Numbered from the stretch's first letter, positions 9,633-19,284 are shown. The stretch: DNA of 64,000 nucleotides from Lysobacter sp. Root76 (GCF_001428685.1 NZ_LMIK01000001.1:316455-380454); one strand, 5' to 3'. Made by a program: numbers and translations. Notes: generated by a model not told the origin, from the letters alone.

Positions 9633-9935
9633 ATGCGCCAGACCCTGTCCGCCGCCCTGCTCTGCACCCTGGCCGTCTTCGCCGCGCCCACCGCGCACGC
9701 CGGCCTGTTCGACAAGAATCCCGACCAGGTCGCGCAGGAAGCCGTGGCCAAGAACCTGCGCGCCGTGACCCTGTGGGTCGAAGCCAGCTGGGGCTTCCGC
9801 AACCAGGGCGCCGCCAACAACCTCAGCCGCGCCCATCAGTCCTTCACCACGCGCGGCTACAACGTGGTCAGCGTGGAGCCCTATATCGAGAACGGCGACC
9901 TGCAGGGCTTCTTCGTGACCTACCAGAAGCCCTGA
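9633..9935 (+). CDS. Small secreted protein of unknown function
   Basis: One hundred residues. Residues 1-23 form a clean signal peptide ending AHA before GLFDKNPDQ. The mature part is about 77 residues and contains the aromatic segment VTLWVEASWGFRNQG. No cysteine remains after the signal, and I recognise no domain. The ATG has GGAGAACCCC upstream. The 168 bases after pcp hold no gene; dcd lies convergently downstream. Probably a periplasmic or secreted protein restricted to related species (inference). Confidence 0.7.
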   Translation: MRQTLSAALLCTLAVFAAPTAHAGLFDKNPDQVAQEAVAKNLRAVTLWVEASWGFRNQGAANNLSRAHQSFTTRGYNVVSVEPYIENGDLQGFFVTYQKP

Positions 9936-10115
9936 GTCGCGCACCACGCTTTGGGATAGGAGCGGCGTGCGCGCTCCCATCGCGGAGCGCGCAACGCATA
10001 GGCTTCTTCGGGACAGGCTCGTCGCGACCACACTCGCGATTCGCGGAGCCGGACTCATGCCGCTCCGGCGGCCGGCGGCCGGGCCGCGTTGGATCGGGCC
10101 GCGACCGATAGCCGC

Positions 10116-10685
10116 TCAGGTCCGCGGCAGCGTCACGCCGGTCTGGCCCTGGTACTTGCCGCCGCGATCCTTGTACGAGGTCTCGCAGACTTCGTCGGAC
10201 TGGAAGAACAGCATCTGCGCCACGCCTTCGTTGGCGTAGATGCGCGCCGGCAGCGGCGTGGTGTTGCTGAATTCGAGAGTCACGTGACCTTCCCACTCCG
10301 GTTCCAGCGGGGTCACGTTGACGATGATGCCGCAGCGCGCGTAGGTGCTCTTGCCCAGGCAGACCACCAGGGTGTCGCGCGGAATGCGGAAGTACTCGAC
10401 CGTGCGCGCCAGGGCGAAGGAGTTCGGCGGGATGATGCAGACGTCGTTCTCGATGTCGACGAAGCTGCCCGGGTCGAAATGCTTGGGGTCGACGATGGTC
10501 GAGTTGATGTTGGTGAAGACCTTGAACTCGCGCGAGCAGCGCACGTCGTAGCCGTAGCTCGAGGTGCCGTAGCTGACGATGCGCTGGCCGTCGGCGGCGT
10601 GCTTGACCTGGCCGGGCTCGAACGGCTCGATCATGCCGTGCTGCTCGGACATGCGACGGATCCAACGGTCGGACTTGATGCTCAT
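10116..10685 (-). CDS. dcd: dCTP deaminase
   Basis: Deaminates dCTP to dUTP for thymidylate synthesis. It is 189 residues, close to the 193 of the E. coli homotrimer. The N-terminus [24 protein letters not shown], then [19 protein letters not shown], and the active-site region [19 protein letters not shown] are all characteristic. The ATG is at 10685. It follows mrp/apbC on the same strand after 99 bases. Confidence 0.95.
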   Translation of the reverse strand: MSIKSDRWIRRMSEQHGMIEPFEPGQVKHAADGQRIVSYGTSSYGYDVRCSREFKVFTNINSTIVDPKHFDPGSFVDIENDVCIIPPNSFALARTVEYFRIPRDTLVVCLGKSTYARCGIIVNVTPLEPEWEGHVTLEFSNTTPLPARIYANEGVAQMLFFQSDEVCETSYKDRGGKYQGQTGVTLPRT

Positions 10686-10784
10686 GCGGGGGGCTCGGGG
10701 TCTCAGGGGGGGCGTACTGGGGCGAAAGCGCCGTGACCGGCGATTGTAAGCGAGCCGGCCCGGGGCCGGCCCGCTACGCCTGGG

Positions 10785-11852
10785 TCAGCCCAGCAGCGAG
10801 GCCGAAATCGAGGGCGCCACCCGCGGCCGCAGCGCCAACCGCACCGCCAGATTGCGCGCCGCGGCGCGGTAGGCCCGGGCCGCAGCCGAGTCCGGCGCGG
10901 CCACGACCACCGGCACCCCGGCGTCGCCCTGCTCGCGGATCGCGATCTCCAACGGCAGGCTGCCCAGCAGCGGCACCCCGTACTGGGCCGCCATGCGCGC
11001 CCCGCCGCCCTCGCCGAACACATGCTCGGCGTGGCCGCAGTTCGAGCACACATGCACCGCCATGTTCTCGATCAGGCCCAGCACCGGCACCTGCACCTTC
11101 TCGAACATCTTCAAGGCCTTGCGCGCGTCCAGCGTAGCCACATCCTGCGGCGTGGTCACGATCACCGCGCCGGCGACCGGAATCTTCTGCGCCAAAGTCA
11201 GCTGGATATCGCCGGTGCCCGGCGGCAGGTCGACGATCAGATAATCGAGCTCGCCCCAGCGCGTTTCGTTGAGCAACTGGGTCAGTGCCGAGGTCGCCAT
11301 CGGCCCGCGCCAGATCATCGGCGTGTCCTGCTCGACCAACAGCCCGATCGACATCGCCGCGATCCCGTGCGCCTGCATCGGCTCGATGGTCTTGCCGTCC
11401 GGACTGTCCGGCTTGCCGCTCAGCCCGAGCATGGTCGGCACGCTGGGGCCGTAGATGTCGGCATCGAGCACGCCCACCCGCGCCCCGTCGGCCGCCAGCG
11501 CCAGGGCCAGATTCACCGCCGTGGTCGACTTGCCCACCCCGCCCTTGCCCGACCCGATCGCGATCAGATTGCGCACGTTCTCCAGCGGCGCCAGGTTCGG
11601 CTGCACGGCGTGGGAGGTGATGCGCTGGCTGATCTCCAGGGTCGCGAGCGTCTTGCCCTCCGCCGCGAGCAGCCCGGCGATGCCCTCGCGCAGCACCGCC
11701 TCGACGCCCTGGACCGGGAACCCGCAGGTCAGCGACACCGCCACCCGCCCCTCCGCGTCCACCGCCCGCACTTTGGCGCCGGCTTCGGCGAGGGTGAAGG
11801 CGGTGTCGGGTAGCGGCAGGGCCGCGATTTGGGTTTGCAGCTGGTCGCTCAA
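10785..11852 (-). CDS. apbC: Mrp/ApbC family iron-sulfur cluster carrier ATPase
   Basis: P-loop ATPase thought to load Fe-S clusters onto target proteins. The N-terminal domain of about 90 residues is the MIP18/DUF59 type. IAIGSGKGGVGKSTTAVNLA is the deviant Walker A of the Mrp/MinD group, and CSNCGHAEHVFGEGG carries the conserved CxxC. The reading frame is open far upstream, but that extension is Arg-rich and unlikely. TTG 11852 begins MSDQLQTQIAALPLP and has AGGTGA four bases before it, giving 355 residues, the usual size. Start confidence is moderate. Confidence 0.92.
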   Translation of the reverse strand: MSDQLQTQIAALPLPDTAFTLAEAGAKVRAVDAEGRVAVSLTCGFPVQGVEAVLREGIAGLLAAEGKTLATLEISQRITSHAVQPNLAPLENVRNLIAIGSGKGGVGKSTTAVNLALALAADGARVGVLDADIYGPSVPTMLGLSGKPDSPDGKTIEPMQAHGIAAMSIGLLVEQDTPMIWRGPMATSALTQLLNETRWGELDYLIVDLPPGTGDIQLTLAQKIPVAGAVIVTTPQDVATLDARKALKMFEKVQVPVLGLIENMAVHVCSNCGHAEHVFGEGGGARMAAQYGVPLLGSLPLEIAIREQGDAGVPVVVAAPDSAAARAYRAAARNLAVRLALRPRVAPSISASLLG

Positions 11853-12402
11853 CGGGTCACCTGGGTCTTGGTCATTACGGAAGGCCTTCAACGCCGATAC
11901 GGCGCGGACCCGACATGATAAGCCCCGCCCCGTCGCAAGGCGCCAAACCGGTGCCTTTCGGTAGCAAAGAACCAGGTGCGGAGAACTTCGGCGAGTGCGT
12001 AATCGCCGCGGCATCGGGTAAATCGCATGGAATCGATGGCGCGGATACCGGCAGACATACTCCATGCGGAATCGACGCATTCGGTATTGAATCGAATCGC
12101 GGATCGCGGGACCGGAATATCGAAATGCTCTATGGGCACGGCACTAAACCGCCTGAAACCACGCTTTTAAGCACATCCAGCGCATGCAGCGGCTAGTGCT
12201 GCGCACCGACCGCAACGTAAACAGGCGAGCCCTCCCTACCTTTTTTGCGCCGAACCGGTTAACCAGCACTTTGCATAACTTGCCCGTTCGATAAGCACAT
12301 GCAAACTGCGTTAAGGCCATGTTACGTTCCAGTGCGTCGAGGGGATTGACGACGAAGAAACGGCCACGGACAGGCCCCATCCAAAAAGTTAGGGGACAAC
12401 TC
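11853..12402. other. 550-base divergent intergenic region
   Basis: Separates apbC (minus) from the first TonB receptor (plus). I see no gene; the short open frames have no start signals or codon bias. The part nearest the receptor is less GC-rich and carries the motif shared with the second receptor (12308-12330) and a GGGGACAAC ribosome site. Confidence 0.6.
12308..12330 (+). promoter_or_regulatory. Shared upstream element of TonB receptor 1
   Basis: A 23-base element beginning GCGTTAAGGCCATGTTAC. It matches the element at 15555-15577 upstream of the second receptor at 19 of 23 bases, and its end lies 73 bases from the ATG against 72 for the other. It contains GTTAA-N6-GTTAC, half-sites 11 bases apart. 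It may be a promoter or activator site. Confidence 0.55.
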
Positions 12403-15237
12403 ATGGAAGTAACCGAGAAGCGGCTGCATCGCAGCCGACTGACTGCTGCACTTTTGGCGGCTTTGATCGCGCCCGCCGCCGGCGGTGCGTTCGCCCAGGA
12501 CGCCGCACCTGCCCAGCCGCAACCCGCTAGCGATACGCCGACCGACGTCGATGGCGTCACCGTAGTCGGCTCACGCATCAAGCGCGCCCAGATTGAAGGT
12601 CCGGCGCCGGTCACCGTCATCAGCCGCGACGACATCGACAAGCAGGGCTTCCAGACGGTCTCCGACATGCTGTCGTCGCTGACCCAGAACACCACCAACT
12701 CGTTCACCGGCGACCTCGCCGTCAACGGGTTCACGCCGAACGCCCAGGTCGTCAACCTGCGCAACCTCGGCCCGGGCTACACCCTGGTCCTGGTCAACGG
12801 CCGTCGTATCGCCGACTACCCGCAGCCCTACAACAGCGACCGTTCCTCGGTGAACGTCGGCGCCATCCCGTCCTCGATCATCGAGCGCGTGGAAGTGCTG
12901 GCCGGCGGCGCTTCGGCCATTTACGGTTCGGACGCAGTCGCGGGCGTGGTCAACATCGTCACCCGCACCAACTTCGACGGCAACCTGCTGCGCGGCACCG
13001 TCGGCACCACCGGCGCCGGCGGCGGCGACAGCGTCAACCTGGAGTACTCGGGCGGCCGCGTCGGCGACAACTGGAGCGTGACCTACGCCCTGCAATACAA
13101 CTACAACGAGCCGATCTTCGCCTCGCAGCGCGACTTCATGGACGATTTGCGCGACGGTCCGCGCGGCAATCGCGTCGGCCCGAGCCTGTCGCTGGTCGCA
13201 ATCGATCTGCTCAACCGCAACCGCGCCGCGTACTACCCCGGCCAGGAAGTTTGCGATCGCTTCGGCTTTACGCCCTACCTGTCCGCCACCCGCGGCCAGA
13301 TCTGCGGGTCGTACGATTCCGTGGCTTCACAATCGCTCTCGAACAAGCGCGAAGCCACCTCCGGCTATGCCTACGGCACGTACGACTTCAGTAACGGCAT
13401 GCAGGCTTGGAGCAGCTTGATGCTGAACAACTCCGACTCGACGTCCAGCAGCGGCACGGAGTTCTGGGGCACCGGCGGCGATCCGTTCCTGCCCGCCAGC
13501 TTCTACTTCGATGAAGGCCTGGGCACCTATGTCCAGCTGCAGCGCGTGCTGACGCCGAAGGAAGTCGGCGGCAATACGGCCGTGACCACCAAGTACCACG
13601 AGAAGAGCTACGACTTCGCCACCGGCCTGCGCGGCGACTTCGGCGATCGCTTCGACTGGGACCTGTCGACCTCTTATGGCCGGTACGACTACAAGTCGGA
13701 TTCGCCGCGCCTGCTCGCCCAGAGCGTGCACGACTACTTCCTCGGCCCACAGACGATCGACGACTACGGCTACGCGCACCACACCCTGAACCTGGACCGC
13801 TGGCACACGCCGCTGACCCCGGAACAGTATCGTGCGATGTCGACCCGCGTTATCAACAAGGGCCACACCTCCTCGGCACAGGCCAACTTCGTCGTCAGCG
13901 GCGACCTGTTCGACATGCCGGCCGGCGCGGTCGGTTTCGCGGGTACCGTCGAATTCGGTCGCCAGACTATCGACCTCAAGAGCGATCCGCGCACCGATCC
14001 CGGCCGTACCCCGGACGCGACCACGCCTTACAACTTGGTGAGCTCGGGCAACATCAAGGGCGAGCGCGACCGCTACGCGATCGGCGCCGAGTTCCGCGTG
14101 CCTCTGCTGGACACCTTGAGCGCCCAGCTCGCTGGCCGTTACGACAAGTACGACGACATCACGCAGGTGGACGGCGCCTTCACCTATGGGCTGGGTCTGG
14201 AATTCCGTCCGATCGAGCGCTTGCTGCTGCGTGCGAACTACTCCACGAGTTTCCGCGCGCCGGATATGCCGCTGGTGTTCGCCCAGGGCGTGGCTTCGTT
14301 CGCCGGTATCGTCGACTACTACGGCTGCCGTTCGGACGGCGACACCGTCACCGAATGCCGTAGCAACAACCACCCGAGCCAGTATCAAACCCTGAACCAG
14401 ACTGTCGGCAACCCCGATTTGCAGGAAGAAAAGGGTAAGTCACTCACCGCTGGCTTCGTGCTCGACCTGATCGAAGGCATGTCGATGTCCGTCGACTATT
14501 ACAAGATCACGCTGGACGATCAGGCCACGCGACTGAGCCTGGACTACATCCTGCAGAACGAGGCCAACTGCCGCATCGGCACGCTGCCCGATGGCTCACC
14601 GATCCCGCAGGGGCAGAATTCCGCGTTCTGTCAGGACATCCTGTCGCGTGTGACCCGCCAGGTTGCCCCGGGCAATCCCAACGGTCGCATCGTCAATGTC
14701 CGCGCGGGCTACATCAATGCGTCGCGCTCCGAGAACACCGGCATCGACGCGACCTGGCGCTACCGCTTCGACACGGACCGCTGGGGCAATTTCGATTTTA
14801 ACCTGGCCTACAGCCTGAGCCTGGGCGAGAAGTACAAGCAGTTCGAGGAAGACGATCTGATCGACTACCGCGACCGCCTGGACAACGACAACCAGCGCAG
14901 CCGCGTCCGCGGCAGCGTGACCTGGGAAAAGGGCGACTGGACGACGACCGTGTTCGGTCAGCGCCTGGGCTCGGCGCCGAACGAGGCCGAAGCAGCTGGC
15001 CGGGACGCCGTCACCGGTGTCTATTACGGCGCGCGCCTGCAGCCGTACATGCTCTACAACCTCTCGATCGAGAAGAAGTTCGGCGAGAACATGGAGGCGG
15101 CGTTCGTCGTCAACAACGTGCTCGACAACACCCACCGCAAGGATCCGAGCAACACCGCGTATCCGTTCTTCAACCCGTTCATCGGTGCCGACCCGTACGG
15201 CCGCGCGTTCTTCCTGCGTCTGTCGTACAAGTTCTGA
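12403..15237 (+). CDS. TonB-dependent outer-membrane receptor 1
   Basis: Outer-membrane transporter of 944 residues. A signal peptide ends around GGAFAQD. It is followed by a TonB-box-like stretch (DVDGVTVVGSRIKRAQIEG), the plug (PAPVTVISRDDIDKQGFQTV through GGASAIYGSDAVAGVVNIV) and a 22-strand barrel ending in FFLRLSYKF with a terminal Phe. Conserved cysteine pairs sit in extracellular-loop-like regions (CDRFGF...CGSYDS; GCRSDG...CRSNN). This size and the GSRIKR motif are typical of the large Xanthomonadaceae receptors, whose substrates are mostly unknown. The ATG follows AGGGGACAAC. It has a strong paralogue directly downstream. Confidence 0.93.
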   Translation: MEVTEKRLHRSRLTAALLAALIAPAAGGAFAQDAAPAQPQPASDTPTDVDGVTVVGSRIKRAQIEGPAPVTVISRDDIDKQGFQTVSDMLSSLTQNTTNSFTGDLAVNGFTPNAQVVNLRNLGPGYTLVLVNGRRIADYPQPYNSDRSSVNVGAIPSSIIERVEVLAGGASAIYGSDAVAGVVNIVTRTNFDGNLLRGTVGTTGAGGGDSVNLEYSGGRVGDNWSVTYALQYNYNEPIFASQRDFMDDLRDGPRGNRVGPSLSLVAIDLLNRNRAAYYPGQEVCDRFGFTPYLSATRGQICGSYDSVASQSLSNKREATSGYAYGTYDFSNGMQAWSSLMLNNSDSTSSSGTEFWGTGGDPFLPASFYFDEGLGTYVQLQRVLTPKEVGGNTAVTTKYHEKSYDFATGLRGDFGDRFDWDLSTSYGRYDYKSDSPRLLAQSVHDYFLGPQTIDDYGYAHHTLNLDRWHTPLTPEQYRAMSTRVINKGHTSSAQANFVVSGDLFDMPAGAVGFAGTVEFGRQTIDLKSDPRTDPGRTPDATTPYNLVSSGNIKGERDRYAIGAEFRVPLLDTLSAQLAGRYDKYDDITQVDGAFTYGLGLEFRPIERLLLRANYSTSFRAPDMPLVFAQGVASFAGIVDYYGCRSDGDTVTECRSNNHPSQYQTLNQTVGNPDLQEEKGKSLTAGFVLDLIEGMSMSVDYYKITLDDQATRLSLDYILQNEANCRIGTLPDGSPIPQGQNSAFCQDILSRVTRQVAPGNPNGRIVNVRAGYINASRSENTGIDATWRYRFDTDRWGNFDFNLAYSLSLGEKYKQFEEDDLIDYRDRLDNDNQRSRVRGSVTWEKGDWTTTVFGQRLGSAPNEAEAAGRDAVTGVYYGARLQPYMLYNLSIEKKFGENMEAAFVVNNVLDNTHRKDPSNTAYPFFNPFIGADPYGRAFFLRLSYKF

Positions 15238-15260
15238 TCCACTGCACTTCGCTGCACAAG

Positions 15261-15292
15261 AAAGGCCCGGCGCAAGCCGGGCCTTTTTCTTT
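15261..15292 (+). terminator. Rho-independent terminator after receptor 1
   Basis: AAAGGCCCGGC, loop GCAA, GCCGGGCCTTT, followed by TTCTTT. It starts about 23 bases after the stop codon, so the two receptor genes are separate transcription units. Confidence 0.9.
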
Positions 15293-15648
15293 GGGGCGGC
15301 GTAATCCGCAGACCCGACTCATGCGAGAAGAGTCAAAAGCGTGCCTCACGACATTCCTATGCGCATCCCGGCCCACCCCGATTTGAAGCCACAACGCAGG
15401 CCGAGCCGTCAATACGCTGGGCGGCACAAAAAGCACACTACGACGTGCAGCAAATGCCAACTTCAAGTACAAATAACAAAACAAATCTAATAAAAACAAG
15501 TAGTTATATAGACAAGTGAACCAACCAAAAATTTGTGATCGTGTGATGACATCAGCGTTAACGGCATGTTAAGTTCGCCGGTAAGGGGACAGCTTTACGC
15601 CAAGGTCGGCACACAAGAAAACATCTAGTTCATTTGGGGGACAACCTA
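15293..15648. other. Intergenic region with an AT-rich stretch upstream of receptor 2
   Basis: No gene is seen. About 15465-15545 is strikingly AT-rich for this genome, with runs such as AAATAACAAAACAAATC. It is followed by the shared receptor element at 15555-15577 and a GGGGGACAAC ribosome site. It probably contains an UP-element-like or regulator-binding region for the second receptor. Confidence 0.6.
15555..15577 (+). promoter_or_regulatory. Shared upstream element of TonB receptor 2
   Basis: A 23-base element beginning GCGTTAACGGCATGTTAAG, with GTTAA-N6-GTTAA direct half-sites. It matches the element at 12308-12330 at 19 of 23 positions and lies at nearly the same distance from its start codon. 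Confidence 0.55.
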
Positions 15649-18564
15649 ATGGCAGTTCGCAACGCAAACGGCCTGCAGCGCAGCAGGCTGACGGCGGCGC
15701 TTATCAGCGCCCTGGTCCTTTCGGTCGCCGGCACGGCGAGCGCGCAGGACAGCACCACGCAAGCTCAGGAACCGGCTAAGGAAAAAGCCACCGATATCGA
15801 CGGCGTGACCGTCGTCGGTTCGCGTATTAAGCGCACTGAAATCGAAGGCCCGGCTCCCGTCACGGTGATCACCCGCGCCGATATCGATCGCGAGGGCTTC
15901 CAGACCGTCGGCGATATGCTGCAAACCCTTACGCAGAACACCACGGCTTCGTTCACCGGCGACCTGGCCACCGGCGGATTCACCCCGAACGCCCAGGTCG
16001 CGAACCTGCGCAACCTCGGCCCGGGCTACACGCTGACGCTGATCAATGGCCGTCGTCCGGCGCAGTATCCGCAGCCGTACAACCGCGACAACAACGTGGT
16101 CAATGTCCGCGCCATTCCGTCCGCGATCATCGAGCGCGTGGAAGTGCTGACCGGCGGCGCATCGGCGATCTACGGTTCCGACGCGGTCGCCGGCGTAGTC
16201 AACATCGTTCTGCGCGAAAATTACGAAGGCAATCAGGTCCGCATGACCGCTGGTACCACCAGCAACGGCGGCGGCGACAGCATCAACGTCGAATACACCG
16301 GCGGCGCGACCGGCGATCGTTGGAGCGCGGTGTGGGCCCTCCAGTACGGCAATATGGAGCCGGTCTTCGCTAGCCAGCGCGATTTCCTGTCCGACACGCG
16401 CAAGGGCCCCTTGGGTCCGAACCTCACCAATCCGGCGCTGTCGCTGATCGCCATCCGCGGCAACACCACGGTCAACGGCGCGGCCAACCGCAACGCCTAT
16501 TACCCGGGCCAGGCCGCCTGCGATCGCTTCGGCTACACCACCCGCACGACGGCCACTCGCGGCACCTACTGCGGTTCGTTCACCCAGCCGGCTTCGCGTT
16601 CGATCTCCAACGCCAACGAGTTCTATTCGGCTTACGGCTATGGCACCTTCAACATCTCCGACACCCTGACGGCGTTCGCCAGCGCCACGTACTACGATTC
16701 GCAGGCCAAGGCCAGCTCGGGTACGGAGTTCTGGGGCACCTCCGGCGATCGTTTCAACCAGACCAGCACCGGCGGCACCAACGCGTTCTACTACGATCCG
16801 CAGTTCGGCTCGTTGATCCAGCTGCAGCGCGTGTTCAATCCGTTCGAGCTCGGCGGCCCGGAAGCGGCGACGACGAAGTTCGACGAAAGCACCTACGATG
16901 TCAGCGCCGGCTTGATGGGCACCTTCGCCGACCGCTTCGACTGGGAAGTGTCCGGCCAGTACGCCAAGTACGAGTACACGGCCGATCGCCCGCGACTGCT
17001 GGCCAAGGCAGTGCATGACTACTTCCTGGGCCCGCGCCTGGGCTTCAGCAACTCCACGGGCACTGGCGCCGGCATCTATCCGATTTACCGCCTGGATCTG
17101 AACCGCTGGACGACGCCGTTCACGCCCGAGCAGTACCGGGCCGTGGCCACGCGCGTGATCAACGAAGGCGACACCAGCTCCGCGTCCTTCAACTTCAACA
17201 TGAGCGGCGATCTGTTCGACCTTCCCGCCGGCCCGCTCGGCTTTGCCGCCACATTGGAAGCGTCCCGTCAGACGGTCGATCTGCGCAGCGATCCGCGCAC
17301 CGATCCGCTGCGCCCGGCCGACAGCCAGACGATCTACAACCTGGTCAGTTCGGGCCGTACCGAAGGCGAGCGCGACCGCTACGCGATCGGCGCCGAGCTC
17401 CGCGTGCCGATCTTCAGCATGCTGACCGCTCAGCTGGCCGGACGCTACGACAAGTACGACGACATCACTCAGGTGGACGGCGCGTTTACCTATAACCTGG
17501 GCCTGGAGTTCCGTCCGTTCGAGAACCTGTTGCTGCGCGGCTCCTATGCCACCAGCTTCCGCGCACCGGACATGCAGCTCGTCTACGCACAGGGCGCGGC
17601 GTCCTTCGCTGGCGCACTGGACGAATACTCCTGCCGTTCCGGTACCGGTCCTGCCGCTGGCCTGGGCCCGCGTACGCGCTCGCAGTGCAACGTGACCGCC
17701 GACCCGACCATCTATCAGGTCCAGACCACCATCGCCGGCAATCCCAATCTCGAGGAAGAGAAGGGCAAGTCGTTCGGCTACGGTTTCGTGTGGGACATCA
17801 TGGAAGGCATGAACATCTCGGTCGACTACTACCGTATCGAACTCGAAGATGCTGCTTCGCAGTTGGGTTCGGACTACATCCTGCAGTCCGAAGCGGCTTG
17901 CCGCCTGGGCACCTATAGCGATGGTCGTCCGGCCCCGAATGCGGCGTTCTGCGCCAATATCATGGGCCTGGTCACGCGCACCGTCGCTCCCGGCACCGGC
18001 CTCGACGGCCGCCTGGAACGCATCAACGACGCCTACATCAATACCGCCCTGCAAGACACCAGCGGCATCGATGCGACCTATCGCTACAAGTTCGACACCG
18101 ACCGTTGGGGCGACTTCGACCTCTCGCTGGGCTACTCGCTGGTGCTGACCAACAAGTACAAGCAGTTCGACGACGAAGAGCTGATCGACTACCGCGATCT
18201 GCCGCCGCAGGTCTTCTACCCCGAGCGCAGCCGCGTGCGCGGTTCGATCACCTGGTCCAAAGGCGATTGGTCCACCACGGTGTTCGGCACCCGCTACGGT
18301 TCGGCTTTCAGCAATGCCGAAGCTTCCGGCGTGAACGCCGCCGGTGGCGAATACGGCCGTCGTCTGCAGCCTTACATGCTGTACAACCTGCAGGTCCAGA
18401 AGAAGTTCAGCGAGAGCGTCATGGCCCAGTTGAGCGTGATCAACGTGCTGGATAACCAGTACCGTCAAGACAACAGCGAAACCGGTTATCCGTTCTTCAA
18501 CTACCCGATCGGCGCCGATCCGCTGGGCCGTCGCGTTTACCTGAGCCTGACCTACAAGTTCTGA
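15649..18564 (+). CDS. TonB-dependent outer-membrane receptor 2
   Basis: Outer-membrane transporter of 971 residues, paralogous to the preceding gene along its whole length. It has a signal peptide ending GTASAQD, then DIDGVTVVGSRIKRTEIEG, the plug with GGASAIYGSDAVAGVVNIV, and a barrel ending VYLSLTYKF. Long stretches are the same in both proteins, for example GRYDKYDDITQVDGAFTY. The frame is open from a TTG five codons upstream, but ATG 15649 lies at proper distance from GGGGGACAAC and begins a normal signal peptide. The two receptors differ most in barrel loops, which fits separate substrates after duplication. Confidence 0.93.
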   Translation: MAVRNANGLQRSRLTAALISALVLSVAGTASAQDSTTQAQEPAKEKATDIDGVTVVGSRIKRTEIEGPAPVTVITRADIDREGFQTVGDMLQTLTQNTTASFTGDLATGGFTPNAQVANLRNLGPGYTLTLINGRRPAQYPQPYNRDNNVVNVRAIPSAIIERVEVLTGGASAIYGSDAVAGVVNIVLRENYEGNQVRMTAGTTSNGGGDSINVEYTGGATGDRWSAVWALQYGNMEPVFASQRDFLSDTRKGPLGPNLTNPALSLIAIRGNTTVNGAANRNAYYPGQAACDRFGYTTRTTATRGTYCGSFTQPASRSISNANEFYSAYGYGTFNISDTLTAFASATYYDSQAKASSGTEFWGTSGDRFNQTSTGGTNAFYYDPQFGSLIQLQRVFNPFELGGPEAATTKFDESTYDVSAGLMGTFADRFDWEVSGQYAKYEYTADRPRLLAKAVHDYFLGPRLGFSNSTGTGAGIYPIYRLDLNRWTTPFTPEQYRAVATRVINEGDTSSASFNFNMSGDLFDLPAGPLGFAATLEASRQTVDLRSDPRTDPLRPADSQTIYNLVSSGRTEGERDRYAIGAELRVPIFSMLTAQLAGRYDKYDDITQVDGAFTYNLGLEFRPFENLLLRGSYATSFRAPDMQLVYAQGAASFAGALDEYSCRSGTGPAAGLGPRTRSQCNVTADPTIYQVQTTIAGNPNLEEEKGKSFGYGFVWDIMEGMNISVDYYRIELEDAASQLGSDYILQSEAACRLGTYSDGRPAPNAAFCANIMGLVTRTVAPGTGLDGRLERINDAYINTALQDTSGIDATYRYKFDTDRWGDFDLSLGYSLVLTNKYKQFDDEELIDYRDLPPQVFYPERSRVRGSITWSKGDWSTTVFGTRYGSAFSNAEASGVNAAGGEYGRRLQPYMLYNLQVQKKFSESVMAQLSVINVLDNQYRQDNSETGYPFFNYPIGADPLGRRVYLSLTYKF

Positions 18565-18585
18565 TCGATTCTATTGTTGTCCCCG

Positions 18586-18616
18586 AGAAGCCCGGCGCAA
18601 GCCGGGCTTCTTTTTT
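18586..18616 (+). terminator. Rho-independent terminator after receptor 2
   Basis: AGAAGCCCGGC, loop GCAA, GCCGGGCTTCT and then TTTTT. Its inner stem and loop match the terminator after receptor 1, as expected if the terminator was copied with the gene. Confidence 0.9.
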
Positions 18617-18730
18617 GCCCCCTCCCAACCGCCCCATCCCGGGTTCCATACGCCGACGGATGCGGTATAAAGATGGTCAGCCGCGGGAACGCCGCGCGGT
18701 TCGAACCATGCCTATCCCTGGGAGGGGAAC

Positions 18731-19165
18731 ATGCGTACCAAACTGTTAGCACTGCTCCTGCTCGCGCTGCCCATGGCGGCGTTCGCGCAGACCACGCCGG
18801 TCGGCAACTGGGTCACGATCGACGACAAGACCCAGAAGCCCAAGTCGGTGGTCGAAATCTACGAAGCGAAGGACGGCCGCCTCGCCGGCCGCGTCACCAA
18901 GGTCCTGCAGTCCGACCGCGGCCCGCACCCGGTCTGCGACAAGTGCTCGGGCGACCGCAAGGACAAGCCGGTCGAAGGCATGGTCATCCTGTGGGGCGTG
19001 CGCAAGCACGGCGATACCTGGGAAGACGGCAAGATCCTCGACCCGGCCACCGGCAAGATCTACTCGGTGAAGGTCACGCCGGTCGACGGCGGCAAGAAGC
19101 TGGACGTGCGCGGCTTCATTGGCTTCTCGCTGCTGGGCCGGACCCAGACCTGGGTTCGTCAGTAA
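18731..19165 (+). CDS. DUF2147 family secreted protein
   Basis: Exported protein of 144 residues with signal peptide MRTKLLALLLLALPMAAFA. The mature part matches DUF2147: VGNWVTIDDKTQKPKSVVEI at the start, a central CDKC pair, and GKIYSVKVTPVDGGKKLDVRG with FIGFSLLGRTQTWVR at the end. The fold is lipocalin-like and its ligand is unknown. ATG 18731 follows GGGAGGGGAAC. It is a monocistronic unit with its own terminator. Confidence 0.88.
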   Translation: MRTKLLALLLLALPMAAFAQTTPVGNWVTIDDKTQKPKSVVEIYEAKDGRLAGRVTKVLQSDRGPHPVCDKCSGDRKDKPVEGMVILWGVRKHGDTWEDGKILDPATGKIYSVKVTPVDGGKKLDVRGFIGFSLLGRTQTWVRQ

Positions 19166-19191
19166 GCGCCAGTGCGGCAGCTGCGATAACG

Positions 19192-19219
19192 ACGACCCGG
19201 CCTCGGCCGGGTCGTTTCG
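19192..19219 (+). terminator. Hairpin terminator after DUF2147 gene
   Basis: ACGACCCGGCC, loop TC, GGCCGGGTCGT, then TTCGTTT. The T-run is interrupted but the stem is 11 perfect pairs. Confidence 0.75.
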
Positions 19220-19284
19220 TTTGGGGCGGCCGGAAGGGGCGAAAAAACGCGGCAACCGCGCGATACGCGGCCGCTGCGGGGATC

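Noticed and set aside
11888..12139. Short open frames in the apbC-receptor gap as small genes
   Set aside because: No ribosome sites, no family match and no codon preference; the region is better explained as regulatory.
15646..18468. A 940-codon open frame on the minus strand
   Set aside because: Shadow of TonB receptor 2; it has no ribosome site and no recognisable domain, while the plus frame has a full receptor.
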